A stretch of 64,000 nt of DNA from an uncultured Bacteroidales bacterium (GCA_937907165.1 CALCUH010000214.1:1-64000); one strand, 5' to 3'; shown: positions 8,341-16,364, numbered from the stretch's first letter. Notes: generated from the letters alone by a model not told the origin. Made by a program: numbers and translations.

Positions 8341-9291
8341 ATGGAAAATTTTTTAAGAAGCGTATTAATAATGTTCATCGCAACATGTGTGATGTATAGT
8401 TGCGGAGACGATATTCTAAATGATATAGAATACGGAAGCACGAATATAATCGAAGAAGATACGTTGTCGCCTTCTGAGGTCGATACAACATATATTCCAA
8501 ATGAAAATGAGTTACCCGATTCAGTCGATATTGAGCATGTAGAAGTTGATACTGCTTACGTTTTGAATACGGATACAGCGCCAACCTCAAATGAAGATAG
8601 CATTCAGCTAGATCTAGAAATACCAAGGCTGACAAAGGATATGCCTGAACAAATCTTAAAACGGATAGGTTATACTGTTTCCTACAATATTACAACGAAG
8701 AATCCTAATTGGGTCGCTTGGGTATTGACCAAGGACCACACAACAGGACCAATAAACCGTATAGACGGATACGACAATGACTATACTATATATGGTTATC
8801 AACCAAAAGAAAAAGATTGGGATGATATGCCCGATACTCTGAGTCATGGACATATGTGCCCAGCCGCTGATAACAAATGGAATAGACAAGCAATGGAGCA
8901 ATCAACCTTGTTGTCAAATATATGTCCACAGGCGAAAAATTTAAACAGCGGTAGTTGGAATAAGTTGGAGGGGAAATGTCGGGATTGGGCAGAAAAATAT
9001 GATTCCATATATATCGTATGCGGACCTGTATTTTACTCTGATTCGATTAAGACAATGGGGGCTGCCAAGATCTGGGTTCCTGACGCTTTTTATAAGGTGG
9101 TTCTTTGCATGACTGGGAAACCTAAAGCCATAGGATTTATATACACGAACGATAACCTATCGCATAATATGCAAAAGAGCGTTAGATCGGTTGCCGAAAT
9201 AGAAGCTCTAACTGGTATAGATTTCTTTTGTTCTCTGCCAGACGAAATCGAGTATAGCATAGAAGCATCGGCATATTTCAATGCATGGTAG
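8341..9291 (+). CDS. Exported DNA/RNA non-specific endonuclease, lipoprotein
   Basis: 316-aa lipoprotein: an N-terminal hydrophobic stretch ends in a lipobox (VMYSCGDD), so the mature protein should be anchored through Cys22. After an acidic, low-complexity linker (about 25-95) comes a NUC1-type endonuclease domain (beta-beta-alpha metal fold). The active-site segment is LSHGHMCPAADNKW: the catalytic His of the usual DRGH is kept but the first residues differ (SHGH). WNKLEGKCRDWAEKYDSIYIVCGPVF is the typical following region, and SLPDEIE matches the usual C-terminal end. The family degrades DNA and RNA; on the cell surface it could feed on or remove extracellular nucleic acid. Monocistronic, ending at a strong terminator. 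Confidence 0.85.
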   Translation: MENFLRSVLIMFIATCVMYSCGDDILNDIEYGSTNIIEEDTLSPSEVDTTYIPNENELPDSVDIEHVEVDTAYVLNTDTAPTSNEDSIQLDLEIPRLTKDMPEQILKRIGYTVSYNITTKNPNWVAWVLTKDHTTGPINRIDGYDNDYTIYGYQPKEKDWDDMPDTLSHGHMCPAADNKWNRQAMEQSTLLSNICPQAKNLNSGSWNKLEGKCRDWAEKYDSIYIVCGPVFYSDSIKTMGAAKIWVPDAFYKVVLCMTGKPKAIGFIYTNDNLSHNMQKSVRSVAEIEALTGIDFFCSLPDEIEYSIEASAYFNAW

Positions 9292-9315
9292 CAAAAAAAA
9301 AAATCATAAAATAAA

Positions 9316-9343
9316 GGGAGTATGAGTTTTAATTCATACTCCC
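9316..9343. terminator. Bidirectional terminator between nuclease and DUF2958 genes
   Basis: Perfect 10-bp stem GGGAGTATGA / TCATACTCCC with an 8-base loop, A-rich before and T-rich after, between convergent genes. Confidence 0.85.
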
Positions 9344-9350
9344 ATATTTT

Positions 9351-9782
9351 TTATAGGTTATTGAAATATTTTGAGCGTTTTTTAAGCGCTTGTCTTAGGG
9401 TTTTTACACGCCAATGGAAGTCGAGGTTAAGGAATGCGAGTTCTTTTAACTCTTTAAGGGATATATAACCTAATTCGGACATCTCAAAATCACCGTTCAG
9501 AATCACATAACCAAACATTTCGTCACCGTCTCGTTCGGTAACGAAGATGTCAGTTGAACCAATGAAAAAGTGTGCGTAGACAATCGCATCATAGCCTTTG
9601 CCATCTTGTTCGTAGAGGTGGGGCATCTTTAAAAGCGTCTGCCCGAGTTTCTCGATGATATGCGAATATTCGTCCCAAGCGGATTTGACAACAGGTGTTT
9701 GGCAGTTACACATCATGTCAAAAGAAAGTTTCTGAGCCTCTGTCAGATTTTGGGCGATCGCCACATTGCTAATTGTTTCCAT
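9351..9782 (-). CDS. DUF2958 family protein
   Basis: 143 aa matching the DUF2958 family, which is common on plasmids and integrative elements and has no established function. Recognisable segments are AHFFIGSTDIFVTERDGDEMFGYV and ELGYISLKELKEL followed by a conserved aromatic end (DFHWRVKTLRQAL). It is a small soluble protein. It is the only gene behind the highly structured sequence at 9811-9956, which lies just upstream on its strand and could be its 5' leader. Convergent with the nuclease gene. Confidence 0.75.
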   Translation of the reverse strand: METISNVAIAQNLTEAQKLSFDMMCNCQTPVVKSAWDEYSHIIEKLGQTLLKMPHLYEQDGKGYDAIVYAHFFIGSTDIFVTERDGDEMFGYVILNGDFEMSELGYISLKELKELAFLNLDFHWRVKTLRQALKKRSKYFNNL

Positions 9783-9810
9783 ATCGAAAATTTTTAAAGG
9801 TTATAAACTT

Positions 9811-9956
9811 GTTCGGTTAAAACCGAACCTTAACGGCACGGTTTTTTGACAACCACAAAGACGGTCATCGGCAAGACTGTTTCCCCTAAATACAACCCAA
9901 AGGGTGGAGATTTAGGGCGAACACTCGCTTGGTCTTGAAGATGTCGTCTGGTTGTC
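9811..9956 (-). ncRNA. Structured leader or small RNA upstream of DUF2958 gene
   Basis: Nested inverted repeats: GACAACCA (9848-9855) with TGGTTGTC (9949-9956); CAAGAC (9872-9877) with GTCTTG (9932-9937) inside a longer imperfect stem; CCCTAAAT (9884-9891) with ATTTAGGG (9910-9917), capped by ACCC-AAA-GGGT; and a small hairpin GCGA-ACAC-TCGC (9917-9928). Next to it is a separate hairpin GTTCGGTT-AA-AACCGAAC (9811-9828) whose right arm can instead pair with CGGTTTT at 9839-9845. This is a multibranched fold with a possible switch. The strand is inferred from the downstream gene; no known RNA family recognised. Confidence 0.5.
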
Positions 9957-10165
9957 TGACCTTTGTGACGGTATGGTACGGATTCGGATCAAGTGACCCT
10001 TAAAAATCTATGGAGACAAAATGTGAATCAATCGCCTTATGACAAGAGCCAAGAGAACAAATATGATGTGTGCCATAATAATACAATGCGTGGGACGGCA
10101 TATATGAAACGAGGCAGAATTATAGTGGGTGCCCATGATGGCAAAAAAGGGGATGAACAACAATT

Positions 10166-10402
10166 GAAGCCGTGCTTACAATGACAGATGTGACGATGAT
10201 ACTCGAATATGTGATGAATGGTGTGGATGTCAGAATAGGCACACTTAAAGAAGTAAGCAAAAATAATGGATAGTGAATATATTGCCTGTAACAAACCACT
10301 ATAATAAGCATGAACTAAGCGGTGGCAACATAGCCGATGGACTTTACTTCATGCTATGTGTACGATGACAACGGTTTCGCAGTTGAAAAGATTGAGAGCT
10401 GA
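10166..10402 (+). pseudogene. Decayed C-terminal fragment of a secreted protein
   Basis: Two broken pieces of coding sequence in a region without intact genes. From 10166 the frame reads EAVLTMTDVTMILEYVMNG, resembling the dockerin-like repeat at the end of many Bacteroidota exported proteins, then a stop at 10271. From about 10315 it reads LSGGNIADGLYF and, after a one-base frameshift, VYDDNGFAVEKIES and stop, resembling a T9SS-type C-terminal tail. No start and at least two disruptions, so I call it a gene remnant. Confidence 0.4.
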
Positions 10403-10421
10403 GATATAATAGTTAAACGGA

Positions 10422-10865
10422 CTATTCAGAAAGAGCCTCACTCAAAGGTTTTGCCTTAACATAAAAAGCAACCTTTTCGTAGAGTTTCTGTCTATCCATT
10501 TCTCTTGGATACAATTTACTCATTTGATTAAGGACAGCACTATATGTCCGTCCTAAGTTTAGATATATATCTTCGATAGACATCACCTGAAAAAAATAGG
10601 CTTTCAAACGAATACAATCACATTCATCCCACAACATATATGAGTCTGAAAACGCCTCACGTTTTGTGAGTTTTTGATTCCGAGCTTTGGCTTGAGCAAC
10701 TTTATTAAAAGTCTGTGATGCCTGCAACGAAGATAGTTTTCTGACCTCGAAGATAATTTTCATCGTATTAATAGGAAACCTTTTATGAATATCTGCAAGA
10801 GAAACCCCTTGTTCAACTAGCTCTTTCAAAACTTTCTCTTTTTCCGTCGTCCAATAATTTACCAT
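10422..10865 (-). CDS. Small protein with two Myb/SANT-like helix-turn-helix units
   Basis: 147-aa protein. Two similar segments, each starting with a Trp and forming three predicted helices, are visible: WTTEKEKVLKELVEQGVSLA...INTMKIIFEVRKL (about 5-45) and WDECDCIRLKAYFFQVMSIE...TYSAVLNQMSKLY (about 78-118). The pattern is that of SANT/Myb or GcrA-like DNA-binding modules, in which a Trp opens the domain and the third helix reads DNA. It is probably a DNA-binding regulator, but I cannot place it in a named family. It stands alone on the minus strand, with the secreted-protein remnant downstream. Confidence 0.6.
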   Translation of the reverse strand: MVNYWTTEKEKVLKELVEQGVSLADIHKRFPINTMKIIFEVRKLSSLQASQTFNKVAQAKARNQKLTKREAFSDSYMLWDECDCIRLKAYFFQVMSIEDIYLNLGRTYSAVLNQMSKLYPREMDRQKLYEKVAFYVKAKPLSEALSE

Positions 10866-10948
10866 CGCATTTATTATGTTATGTATTGAAATCAGTTGCT
10901 AAAGTAAGAAAATTTATCATTGCAGGAATGATAACAAATAAAAAACGC

Positions 10949-11018
10949 TATCTTTGAATATTCATATATCAAGCAAAGTATTTAGGAGTCATTATCTGCG
11001 AAGATAAGGCTCCTTTTA
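10949..11018 (+). ncRNA. Candidate small RNA with promoter and terminator
   Basis: A plus-strand -7 box TATCTTTG (10949-10956) is followed about 30 bases later by a nested hairpin: AGGAG (10984-10988) with CTCCT (11010-11014), enclosing TTATCT-GCGA-AGATAA (10992-11007), then TTTT. There is no plus-strand gene here, so the unit would give an RNA of about 55 bases. It could also be a simple terminator for the minus-strand primase gene ending at 11044. Confidence 0.4.
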
Positions 11019-11043
11019 CATAGGGAACAACCTTGAAATCTTG

Positions 11044-12279
11044 TCAACACAAATTAACCCTCTCCAAAAATAACCTTATGATTTCCAGTTCCTCACTATA
11101 ATCGCTATCACCACGTTCAAGCGCCTGGTCCGTGATTATTTTCAATAGAGATTGAGAGTTGCTTGTCAGATAGTCTTGAACCTCTTTAGCAGTATGTGAG
11201 AGGCAATAAGAATCTGGGTCCTCACCTTCTGGCAGAGCAACTAATCTAACATTAAAACCAGCCTTCATAAGCAGTTTGCCGTTCCTTAAATTAGCTGCCA
11301 TGCCAGCGGCGTCATTATCAAACATAACTGTAACGTGTTTAAGACCATTGATGGTTGGAACATATGACTTCAAGAGATCAATCTGCTGAACAGTCAAAGC
11401 CGTTCCACAACTAGCCACAACATTTTTAATGCCTTTCTGATGCATAGAGATGACATCACAATAACCCTCTGTTATATATGCGCTACCTTGTTTCTTAATA
11501 TAATCTTTCGCTTGAAATAAACCATAAAGAACATCACTCTTTTTATAGACATCAGTTTCCTTGCCATTAATGTATTTGGCAGTCTTAGAATTCTTATCAT
11601 TGGGGTTTATGCGACCAGCGAAAGATATAACCCTACCATCTTTTTCTTCCATGATAGGAAACATGATTCGCCCCTTAAAGACAAAATACTCTTCATCCTT
11701 ATAATTTGTATCCAAAATCTTTAGGTTCCTATAATCATCAGAATTGTAACCCTCACGACGAAGATTCTTTATATGGAAATCATCATCATCTGAAGCGTAA
11801 CCTAGACGAAAAGCCTTGATGGTTTCGTCAGAAAAGCCTCTATCTGTTTTCAGATAATCTAGTACCGACTCACCTGTTTCGCCAAACAAATATTTGCTGA
11901 AATCATCTGCCATATAATTGGCAGCATACATCATACGTTTCTGCGCTTTAGTATATCGCTCTTCTTGCGCCGTCATCCAATAACATGAACTGGAACGTGT
12001 GTCGATGTTATAAATTTTTGCAATCAATTCCAGAGCATCAACAAAACTGCAACCTTTATATTCCATGAGAAAGCTTATGGCATCCCCTCCCTTATCACAT
12101 GGGAAACAATGCCAATAATTCTTTCTCAAATTAATCTTCAGTGAAGGATGACTATCTTCATGGAATGGACATTTACATTTGAGATTAACACCGTCTTTCT
12201 GCAAATCGCCCAAACAATAACCTATCACGTCTTCAACACGAGCGGTCTGCTTAATTTTTTCAACTATCTCATTATCCAT
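11044..12279 (-). CDS. DnaG-type primase (short form)
   Basis: Makes RNA primers, here probably for complementary-strand synthesis after transfer or for plasmid replication. The CHC2 zinc finger is complete (C37, H40, C58, C61 in CPFHEDSHPSLK...HCFPC). The catalytic core has the TOPRIM residues E271 (ITEGYCD) and D321/D323 (MFDNDAAG). At 411 aa it lacks the C-terminal helicase-binding domain of chromosomal DnaG (about 600 aa or more), so it may not rely on the host DnaB in the same way. It is preceded by a WYL regulator 20 bases upstream on the same strand, suggesting a two-gene operon. Confidence 0.9.
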   Translation of the reverse strand: MDNEIVEKIKQTARVEDVIGYCLGDLQKDGVNLKCKCPFHEDSHPSLKINLRKNYWHCFPCDKGGDAISFLMEYKGCSFVDALELIAKIYNIDTRSSSCYWMTAQEERYTKAQKRMMYAANYMADDFSKYLFGETGESVLDYLKTDRGFSDETIKAFRLGYASDDDDFHIKNLRREGYNSDDYRNLKILDTNYKDEEYFVFKGRIMFPIMEEKDGRVISFAGRINPNDKNSKTAKYINGKETDVYKKSDVLYGLFQAKDYIKKQGSAYITEGYCDVISMHQKGIKNVVASCGTALTVQQIDLLKSYVPTINGLKHVTVMFDNDAAGMAANLRNGKLLMKAGFNVRLVALPEGEDPDSYCLSHTAKEVQDYLTSNSQSLLKIITDQALERGDSDYSEELEIIRLFLERVNLC

Positions 12280-12298
12280 AACACATATTTTCTATTGA

Positions 12299-13201
12299 TT
12301 AAAAACCGTACAATTTAAACATTTTTTTCAAACTCTCACGAATATCGTCTCTAAGGGATTCAGGTTCAAGGACCTCAATCCTGTCACCCATCTTGAACAA
12401 TTCAGCAGTGAACTCAACATCAATCTTCAAGCAATATTCAAAGATAGAGGAATCAATGCCCGTAAATATCTCGTATTGCGAATGATGTAATGGCAATGTG
12501 CGCAAATAATTCACCTGATTGCCAAACGCCCTAATTCGCACTTTTTCTACCTGTTTTGCTTCATTCACCCAAATGCCGTAACTATCGGCGAAGTAGTCTT
12601 TTGCCGAGAAATCAGAAGGCATTTTAAATGTATCATTCGTAATTATCAAATCTGATATTCTATCCAAAGCATAGGTGTGCAACCCCCTACCCTCTACCTG
12701 TAACAAAACATACCATCGTTGTTTATCAATCTTCAAACAATAAGGCGCACCATCAACCTCTTTAGGCGCGTCACCAAACTTGCCGTACAAGAAATGAATG
12801 ATCCTATTTCCTTTGATGGCGTTAATAATCGTCGCAAGATACTCCGTCCCAGACGGGACCTTCTCAAAAAGAATTCTATCCTTGAACTGGTAAGACTCCT
12901 GCAACATATTAATTGCTGAGAATGAATTAATGACCCACTGACTTTGGTCGTCAACCTGAAAATCATCAAAGTTAGCAATACTATAGGTGTTATCGGATTT
13001 CCTGAATTCAATCTTCAAACCTAATTCATTCTCAATGGCGACTTTATGCCTGGCGAACGTTCGCCTCGGCAAAGGTTCACCATTCTCGTCATTAAGAGCA
13101 GAGTTTGCCCATTTCGCACTTATCTCTTCAAAGGTGATGCGATTCGATTGATGAATAGTGTCAATCAACCATATATATCTTCTAAATAAGTTCGCTGCCA
13201 T
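12299..13201 (-). CDS. WYL-domain transcriptional regulator
   Basis: 300-aa regulator. The N-terminal 60 residues are a winged-helix DNA-binding domain (ITFEEISAKWANSALND...LPRRTFARHKVAIE). The central WYL domain is visible in IIHFLYGKF and LKIDKQRWYVLLQVEGR followed by LHTYALDRI, and the C-terminal extension WCX-type ends with LKKMFKLYGF. WYL domains sense ligands such as nucleic acids in many defence and mobile-element loci. It is the first gene of an operon with the primase. An inverted repeat in the promoter region (13235-13253) lies between this gene and the divergent gene at 13295 and could be its operator. Confidence 0.85.
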   Translation of the reverse strand: MAANLFRRYIWLIDTIHQSNRITFEEISAKWANSALNDENGEPLPRRTFARHKVAIENELGLKIEFRKSDNTYSIANFDDFQVDDQSQWVINSFSAINMLQESYQFKDRILFEKVPSGTEYLATIINAIKGNRIIHFLYGKFGDAPKEVDGAPYCLKIDKQRWYVLLQVEGRGLHTYALDRISDLIITNDTFKMPSDFSAKDYFADSYGIWVNEAKQVEKVRIRAFGNQVNYLRTLPLHHSQYEIFTGIDSSIFEYCLKIDVEFTAELFKMGDRIEVLEPESLRDDIRESLKKMFKLYGF

Positions 13202-13211
13202 AATTTTTTTT

Positions 13212-13219
13212 CAAAGGTA
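13212..13219 (-). promoter_or_regulatory. -7 box of the WYL regulator gene
   Basis: TACCTTTG on the minus strand, about 10 bases before the start codon at 13201, so the transcript would have almost no leader. Confidence 0.5.
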
Positions 13220-13234
13220 AAAATAATTTTTGTA

Positions 13235-13253
13235 TGTGCCATTATTTGGCACA
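13235..13253. promoter_or_regulatory. Candidate operator between divergent promoters
   Basis: Perfect inverted repeat TGTGCCA-TTATT-TGGCACA. It lies between the minus-strand -7 box at 13212-13219 and the plus-strand -7 box TATCTTTG at 13263-13270, so one bound protein could control both directions. The adjacent WYL regulator is the obvious candidate. Confidence 0.6.
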
Positions 13254-13262
13254 CAAATAAAT

Positions 13263-13270
13263 TATCTTTG
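13263..13270 (+). promoter_or_regulatory. -7 box of the 221-aa gene
   Basis: TATCTTTG matches TAnnTTTG, 24 bases before the ATG at 13295. Confidence 0.55.
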
Positions 13271-13294
13271 TCGGAAACATAAAAATTTCAAATT

Positions 13295-13960
13295 ATGGAA
13301 ACAAAAGAACCAATCGACGCAAAAACGTACATCGACCTGAAATACGAACAGTATAGCTTTGACGATGACAGATCAGCGATTCCGCAAACCCTATTGGACG
13401 CTTTCGACATGAAAGCGTTCTGTTATAATTGCATGTCGAGGGACATTCACAATGTTCTTGTGAACAGCGAGCCGTTGGAGGAATTCGAAAGATTCTATGA
13501 ATGTTTGGATTCCGACAGGAATAAGACGACAATCAAGTCATTCACTTTCGATAAAATGAAAGCGATCCGTGACAAATACAACCAAGTGTATGAAGCCATG
13601 GAATTATATGGCAAGGAAATCGACGAGACATTGCCAGTCGGCGAACCTAAAGACTCATCCGATTTCGAGATACTTGTTTGCATAGATATGCAGTATGAAA
13701 CAGAAGCAAAACGAATCCTTAAAATAGCGGAAGAACTCACTTCAACTTGCAGCAGCATCATTTCATCAATCGATGAAATGAGTGATGAGGAACTCGACCA
13801 AAAACAAGTAGAAATCCTCATCCTTTTAGAAGATGCCAAGGATAAGTCGAAAATCGATCCTGAAAAATTGCTTCGTGCAAGCTCCCTCATATACAGACAA
13901 CTTAATTTCTTTAAAATCGACGATAAAGCCGTCGAGAAACTGAACTCGCAATATGAATGA
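13295..13960 (+). CDS. Hypothetical 221-aa protein under WYL-linked promoter
   Basis: Not recognised. An acidic, soluble, mostly helical protein with no signal peptide or membrane segment. It has a run of cysteines early on (AFCYNCMSRD, about 47-56) and a mid-protein segment ETEAKRILKIAEELTSTCSS that looks like a long helix. Its promoter faces that of the WYL regulator across a shared palindrome, so the two are probably co-regulated. The codon use (many C- and A-ending codons) matches the rest of the element. A second, problematic reading frame follows 35 bases downstream and may belong to the same transcript. Confidence 0.6.
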   Translation: METKEPIDAKTYIDLKYEQYSFDDDRSAIPQTLLDAFDMKAFCYNCMSRDIHNVLVNSEPLEEFERFYECLDSDRNKTTIKSFTFDKMKAIRDKYNQVYEAMELYGKEIDETLPVGEPKDSSDFEILVCIDMQYETEAKRILKIAEELTSTCSSIISSIDEMSDEELDQKQVEILILLEDAKDKSKIDPEKLLRASSLIYRQLNFFKIDDKAVEKLNSQYE

Positions 13961-13995
13961 ATAAGAATTCATGAACTATTGAACAACAAACAACC

Positions 13996-14499
13996 ATGGA
14001 ACAGAACAAAATAACAACGCTCAAGATTCAAGCGTACAGCAAGGAAATGCTTCAGTCAATGCTGAAGAGGCAAGCGATAACATCGGCAGTGTTCGAGGAC
14101 AGGGAAGTGCTACAGATGATATGCCAAGCACAAACGGAGTCGATAATGGAAGCGTTTCCAGAGATAACACCGATGCGGATGCGCTCGGAACAGGAAACAG
14201 TGATGATGGAAATCGAGTCGGATCTAATCCCATGGGAGAAGGAGGACTACGAAACAAAGGTGGTGAATCAGGCGAGCATGATAGCGCAAGCGGCGTTAGT
14301 GGATCCGATCACGAAGGAGATGTACGTGGCGATAGCGGAACTCAAACCGCATCTATTGAAGACGTACAACCTGGCATGGTGCCAGAAGGAATCGATACAC
14401 TTCAACCTGATGGAAGACCGCTTGCAGGAGGAAATGTCTTACAGTCAAGCGAGGATTCAAGTGTCCGAAATGGTGATAGAACACGTGAAATCGTTATAA
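13996..14499 (+). CDS. Open frame A of a dual-frame locus, 167 aa
   Basis: ATG at 13996 follows an A-rich spacer typical of starts in this element, and the frame is open for 167 codons. The product would be soluble and helical with unusual composition: 14 methionines (8%). Its codons almost never end in T, unlike the neighbouring gene. Over the same bases a second frame, offset by two, is also open and has the purine-first pattern expected of real coding sequence. So this frame may be a by-product of the other. Either this is the gene, or an indel near the A4 run just after 14010 has shifted a gene out of frame. Confidence 0.4.
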   Translation: MEQNKITTLKIQAYSKEMLQSMLKRQAITSAVFEDREVLQMICQAQTESIMEAFPEITPMRMRSEQETVMMEIESDLIPWEKEDYETKVVNQASMIAQAALVDPITKEMYVAIAELKPHLLKTYNLAWCQKESIHFNLMEDRLQEEMSYSQARIQVSEMVIEHVKSL

Positions 14500-14627
14500 G
14501 CGGGAAAAGACTATGCAACAGAAGCATCTTCAATCAAATGATTAGCGGGCTTGGTTTTCAAAAAAGAATCCGCAACGCCATATTGACTGGCATTGCGGAC
14601 TATATTGGTATGTCTTTTCATGTTTAG
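14121..14627 (+). CDS. Open frame B of the dual-frame locus, Gly/Ser/Asp-rich
   Basis: This frame is open from 13983 to 14627, although its first ATG is at 14121. It encodes a hydrophilic, disordered chain rich in Gly, Ser, Asn and Asp (VGSNPMGEGGLRNKGGESG), ending with a more ordered basic segment (SGLGFQKRIRNAILTGIADY). Codons begin mostly with G or A and end in A, T or C, as in real genes of this composition. Adding one base to the A4 run after 14010 would join it to the ATG at 13996 (MEQNKNNNAQDSS...), giving a protein of about 211 aa. It could be a decayed or frameshift-controlled gene. Confidence 0.4.
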   Translation: MPSTNGVDNGSVSRDNTDADALGTGNSDDGNRVGSNPMGEGGLRNKGGESGEHDSASGVSGSDHEGDVRGDSGTQTASIEDVQPGMVPEGIDTLQPDGRPLAGGNVLQSSEDSSVRNGDRTREIVISGKRLCNRSIFNQMISGLGFQKRIRNAILTGIADYIGMSFHV

Positions 14628-14714
14628 CAGACACCAATAAAGAGCAATAACTTTGTCCTATAAAATTTAAGTATAAAAAATTGTAACGGTTATTTAGGAC
14701 TAGCACCTACTACT

Positions 14715-16364
14715 CTATTGACCGACATTAGGACGCTGCATGGTTGAATATTTAACAATGTCAGAAGCTTGATTCTTTAAGTTCAATTGAGACGATGGAC
14801 TCAATGTCGCCTCTATATTGATGAATGAGTTCGTGTTATTTTGATCTTCGACCTTAACACGGATTTTCTCTATTTGCTTCTCCGATAACATTTTAAACAT
14901 CTCTATATCAGTAGGCGTTTCAAAAGCGCATTGATATGGATAAGCATTGAGTTCAATATCTTTGCTGGAGTGGAAAGCATTGAAAGGAAGATTTTTCAAT
15001 GTCCCATCCGTAAACTTAAAATAGATGGAGCAACGGTAACTTTTCACCATCGACGAACTATTTACCCAACCATCAATTTTATATCCATTCTTAACATCGT
15101 ATTTTAATTGTAAAGCCATTTCTGGGCTAACCTCCTCTGGCTTCGCCGTAAAACGCCACTGCCATGCGGATTCTTCCACTTCACACTGATTAAACTGACC
15201 ATGGTATGGGAATGCGGGATATACTCTTTTCGCCAAATAATCGGTCGATTTCTTCTCTGATGGCAATTTGGGTGCTTGTGCGATGAAATCCTTCGCATAA
15301 GCCAATACATAGTCGGCGGAACGTTCCCTAAGTTTTCTCTCAATAACAAAAAAGTCGAATGGCTGATCTAGTTCGACTCTGACCATTTCCAACTTCTTGG
15401 TTGCCAACTTTTCGACAAAAGCTCTATCACACGCCACCTTTAGGAAGGTCATTTTTTGGTCATTCCATTTCTCAGGACATTTAAAAATCGCAACCGTGAA
15501 TTTATTGATTGTTTGATCCTTGAATTTGAATGAGACGAAGTCACTATTAGGATTTACACAATGAGTCACCTCAGGCGCATAAATATTTATGTAATAGAAG
15601 GTATCGACCGTAGAGATGGTCATATCCATCATGCCTGATCGAATCGGAAGGAAAGAAGTCTCCACCTGACGCATATTGGTAAACTCGTCGATGTTTTTCG
15701 TTAAATAGGTATACTGATTAATTTTCATATCATTGGTTCTACCCAAGAAGTCTTGAGCATAAGCCTGTACCTTCGTCGCATTTTCAGGATGACGAGTCAC
15801 ATAATTATAAACGCAATGCTTATAATTGCTTTTCACAATCACATCTACCGAAGTAATCTCTTTTTGGGTAAAAAGTTCAATATCCTTCTTATCCACGTCC
15901 AACGTAAAGGTGTAAGAGTAATAATTCGTTTTCTCTTCTGCCTCTGCCACTAAACCTTCATATTGGAATACCTGGCTAGTGTTATCCGAAAAATTGAACT
16001 TTATGATAGAATAATCATCCATAGAGAATCTAGTAGGATCATAGACACTCAAAACCATTTGATATTTCTTTTGATCCGCAAAGAACCCTATACCGAACTG
16101 ATGGTATTGTCCCTCCAAACCAGAGCCAATTTCAATGCCGGAAACCGCTGAAGCAATCATGCCTCTACGAGCCTTTTTTATCTCCTTATCACTATAACCT
16201 GTGATTGCCACCAGGTTAGTCATTACCGTCCTGATACCTGTTTGAGTATCTACCGAATCCTTGAAATAACTGACAGATGTTCTTTGATCTCCCGTTTCAC
16301 TTTTTGCCTGTGCAAAAAAGAAAGACGACAATAAGATTGCCACCAATAAGCTTAATTTCTTCAT
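14715..16364 (-). CDS. Exported protein with three internal repeats
   Basis: 549 aa with a clear signal peptide (MKKLSLLVAILLSSFFFAQA, cleavage after AQA). No known domain recognised. Three related modules of about 130-150 residues can be seen, each with a strand pair around a phrase such as IKFNFSDNTSQVF, VSFKFKDQTINKF or IYFKFTDGTLKNL and ending in a helix plus KIEKIRVKVE-like strand (TSVDVIVKS, LEMVRVELD, IEKIRVKVE). It has no T9SS tail, so a periplasmic or outer-membrane-associated place is likely. A -7 box TACATTTG (minus strand, 16400-16407) sits upstream, and before that a small hairpin-terminator RNA (16446-16530) that recurs upstream of the next exported-protein gene. Confidence 0.65.
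   Translation of the reverse strand: MKKLSLLVAILLSSFFFAQAKSETGDQRTSVSYFKDSVDTQTGIRTVMTNLVAITGYSDKEIKKARRGMIASAVSGIEIGSGLEGQYHQFGIGFFADQKKYQMVLSVYDPTRFSMDDYSIIKFNFSDNTSQVFQYEGLVAEAEEKTNYYSYTFTLDVDKKDIELFTQKEITSVDVIVKSNYKHCVYNYVTRHPENATKVQAYAQDFLGRTNDMKINQYTYLTKNIDEFTNMRQVETSFLPIRSGMMDMTISTVDTFYYINIYAPEVTHCVNPNSDFVSFKFKDQTINKFTVAIFKCPEKWNDQKMTFLKVACDRAFVEKLATKKLEMVRVELDQPFDFFVIERKLRERSADYVLAYAKDFIAQAPKLPSEKKSTDYLAKRVYPAFPYHGQFNQCEVEESAWQWRFTAKPEEVSPEMALQLKYDVKNGYKIDGWVNSSSMVKSYRCSIYFKFTDGTLKNLPFNAFHSSKDIELNAYPYQCAFETPTDIEMFKMLSEKQIEKIRVKVEDQNNTNSFINIEATLSPSSQLNLKNQASDIVKYSTMQRPNVGQ

Noticed and set aside
9993..10184. Open frame of 63 codons upstream of the secreted-protein remnant
   Set aside because: No domain, odd composition; its end reads into the remnant in a different frame.
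14121..14257. Minus-strand frame opposite the dual-frame locus
   Set aside because: Proline/serine-rich shadow of the plus-strand frames, no start context.
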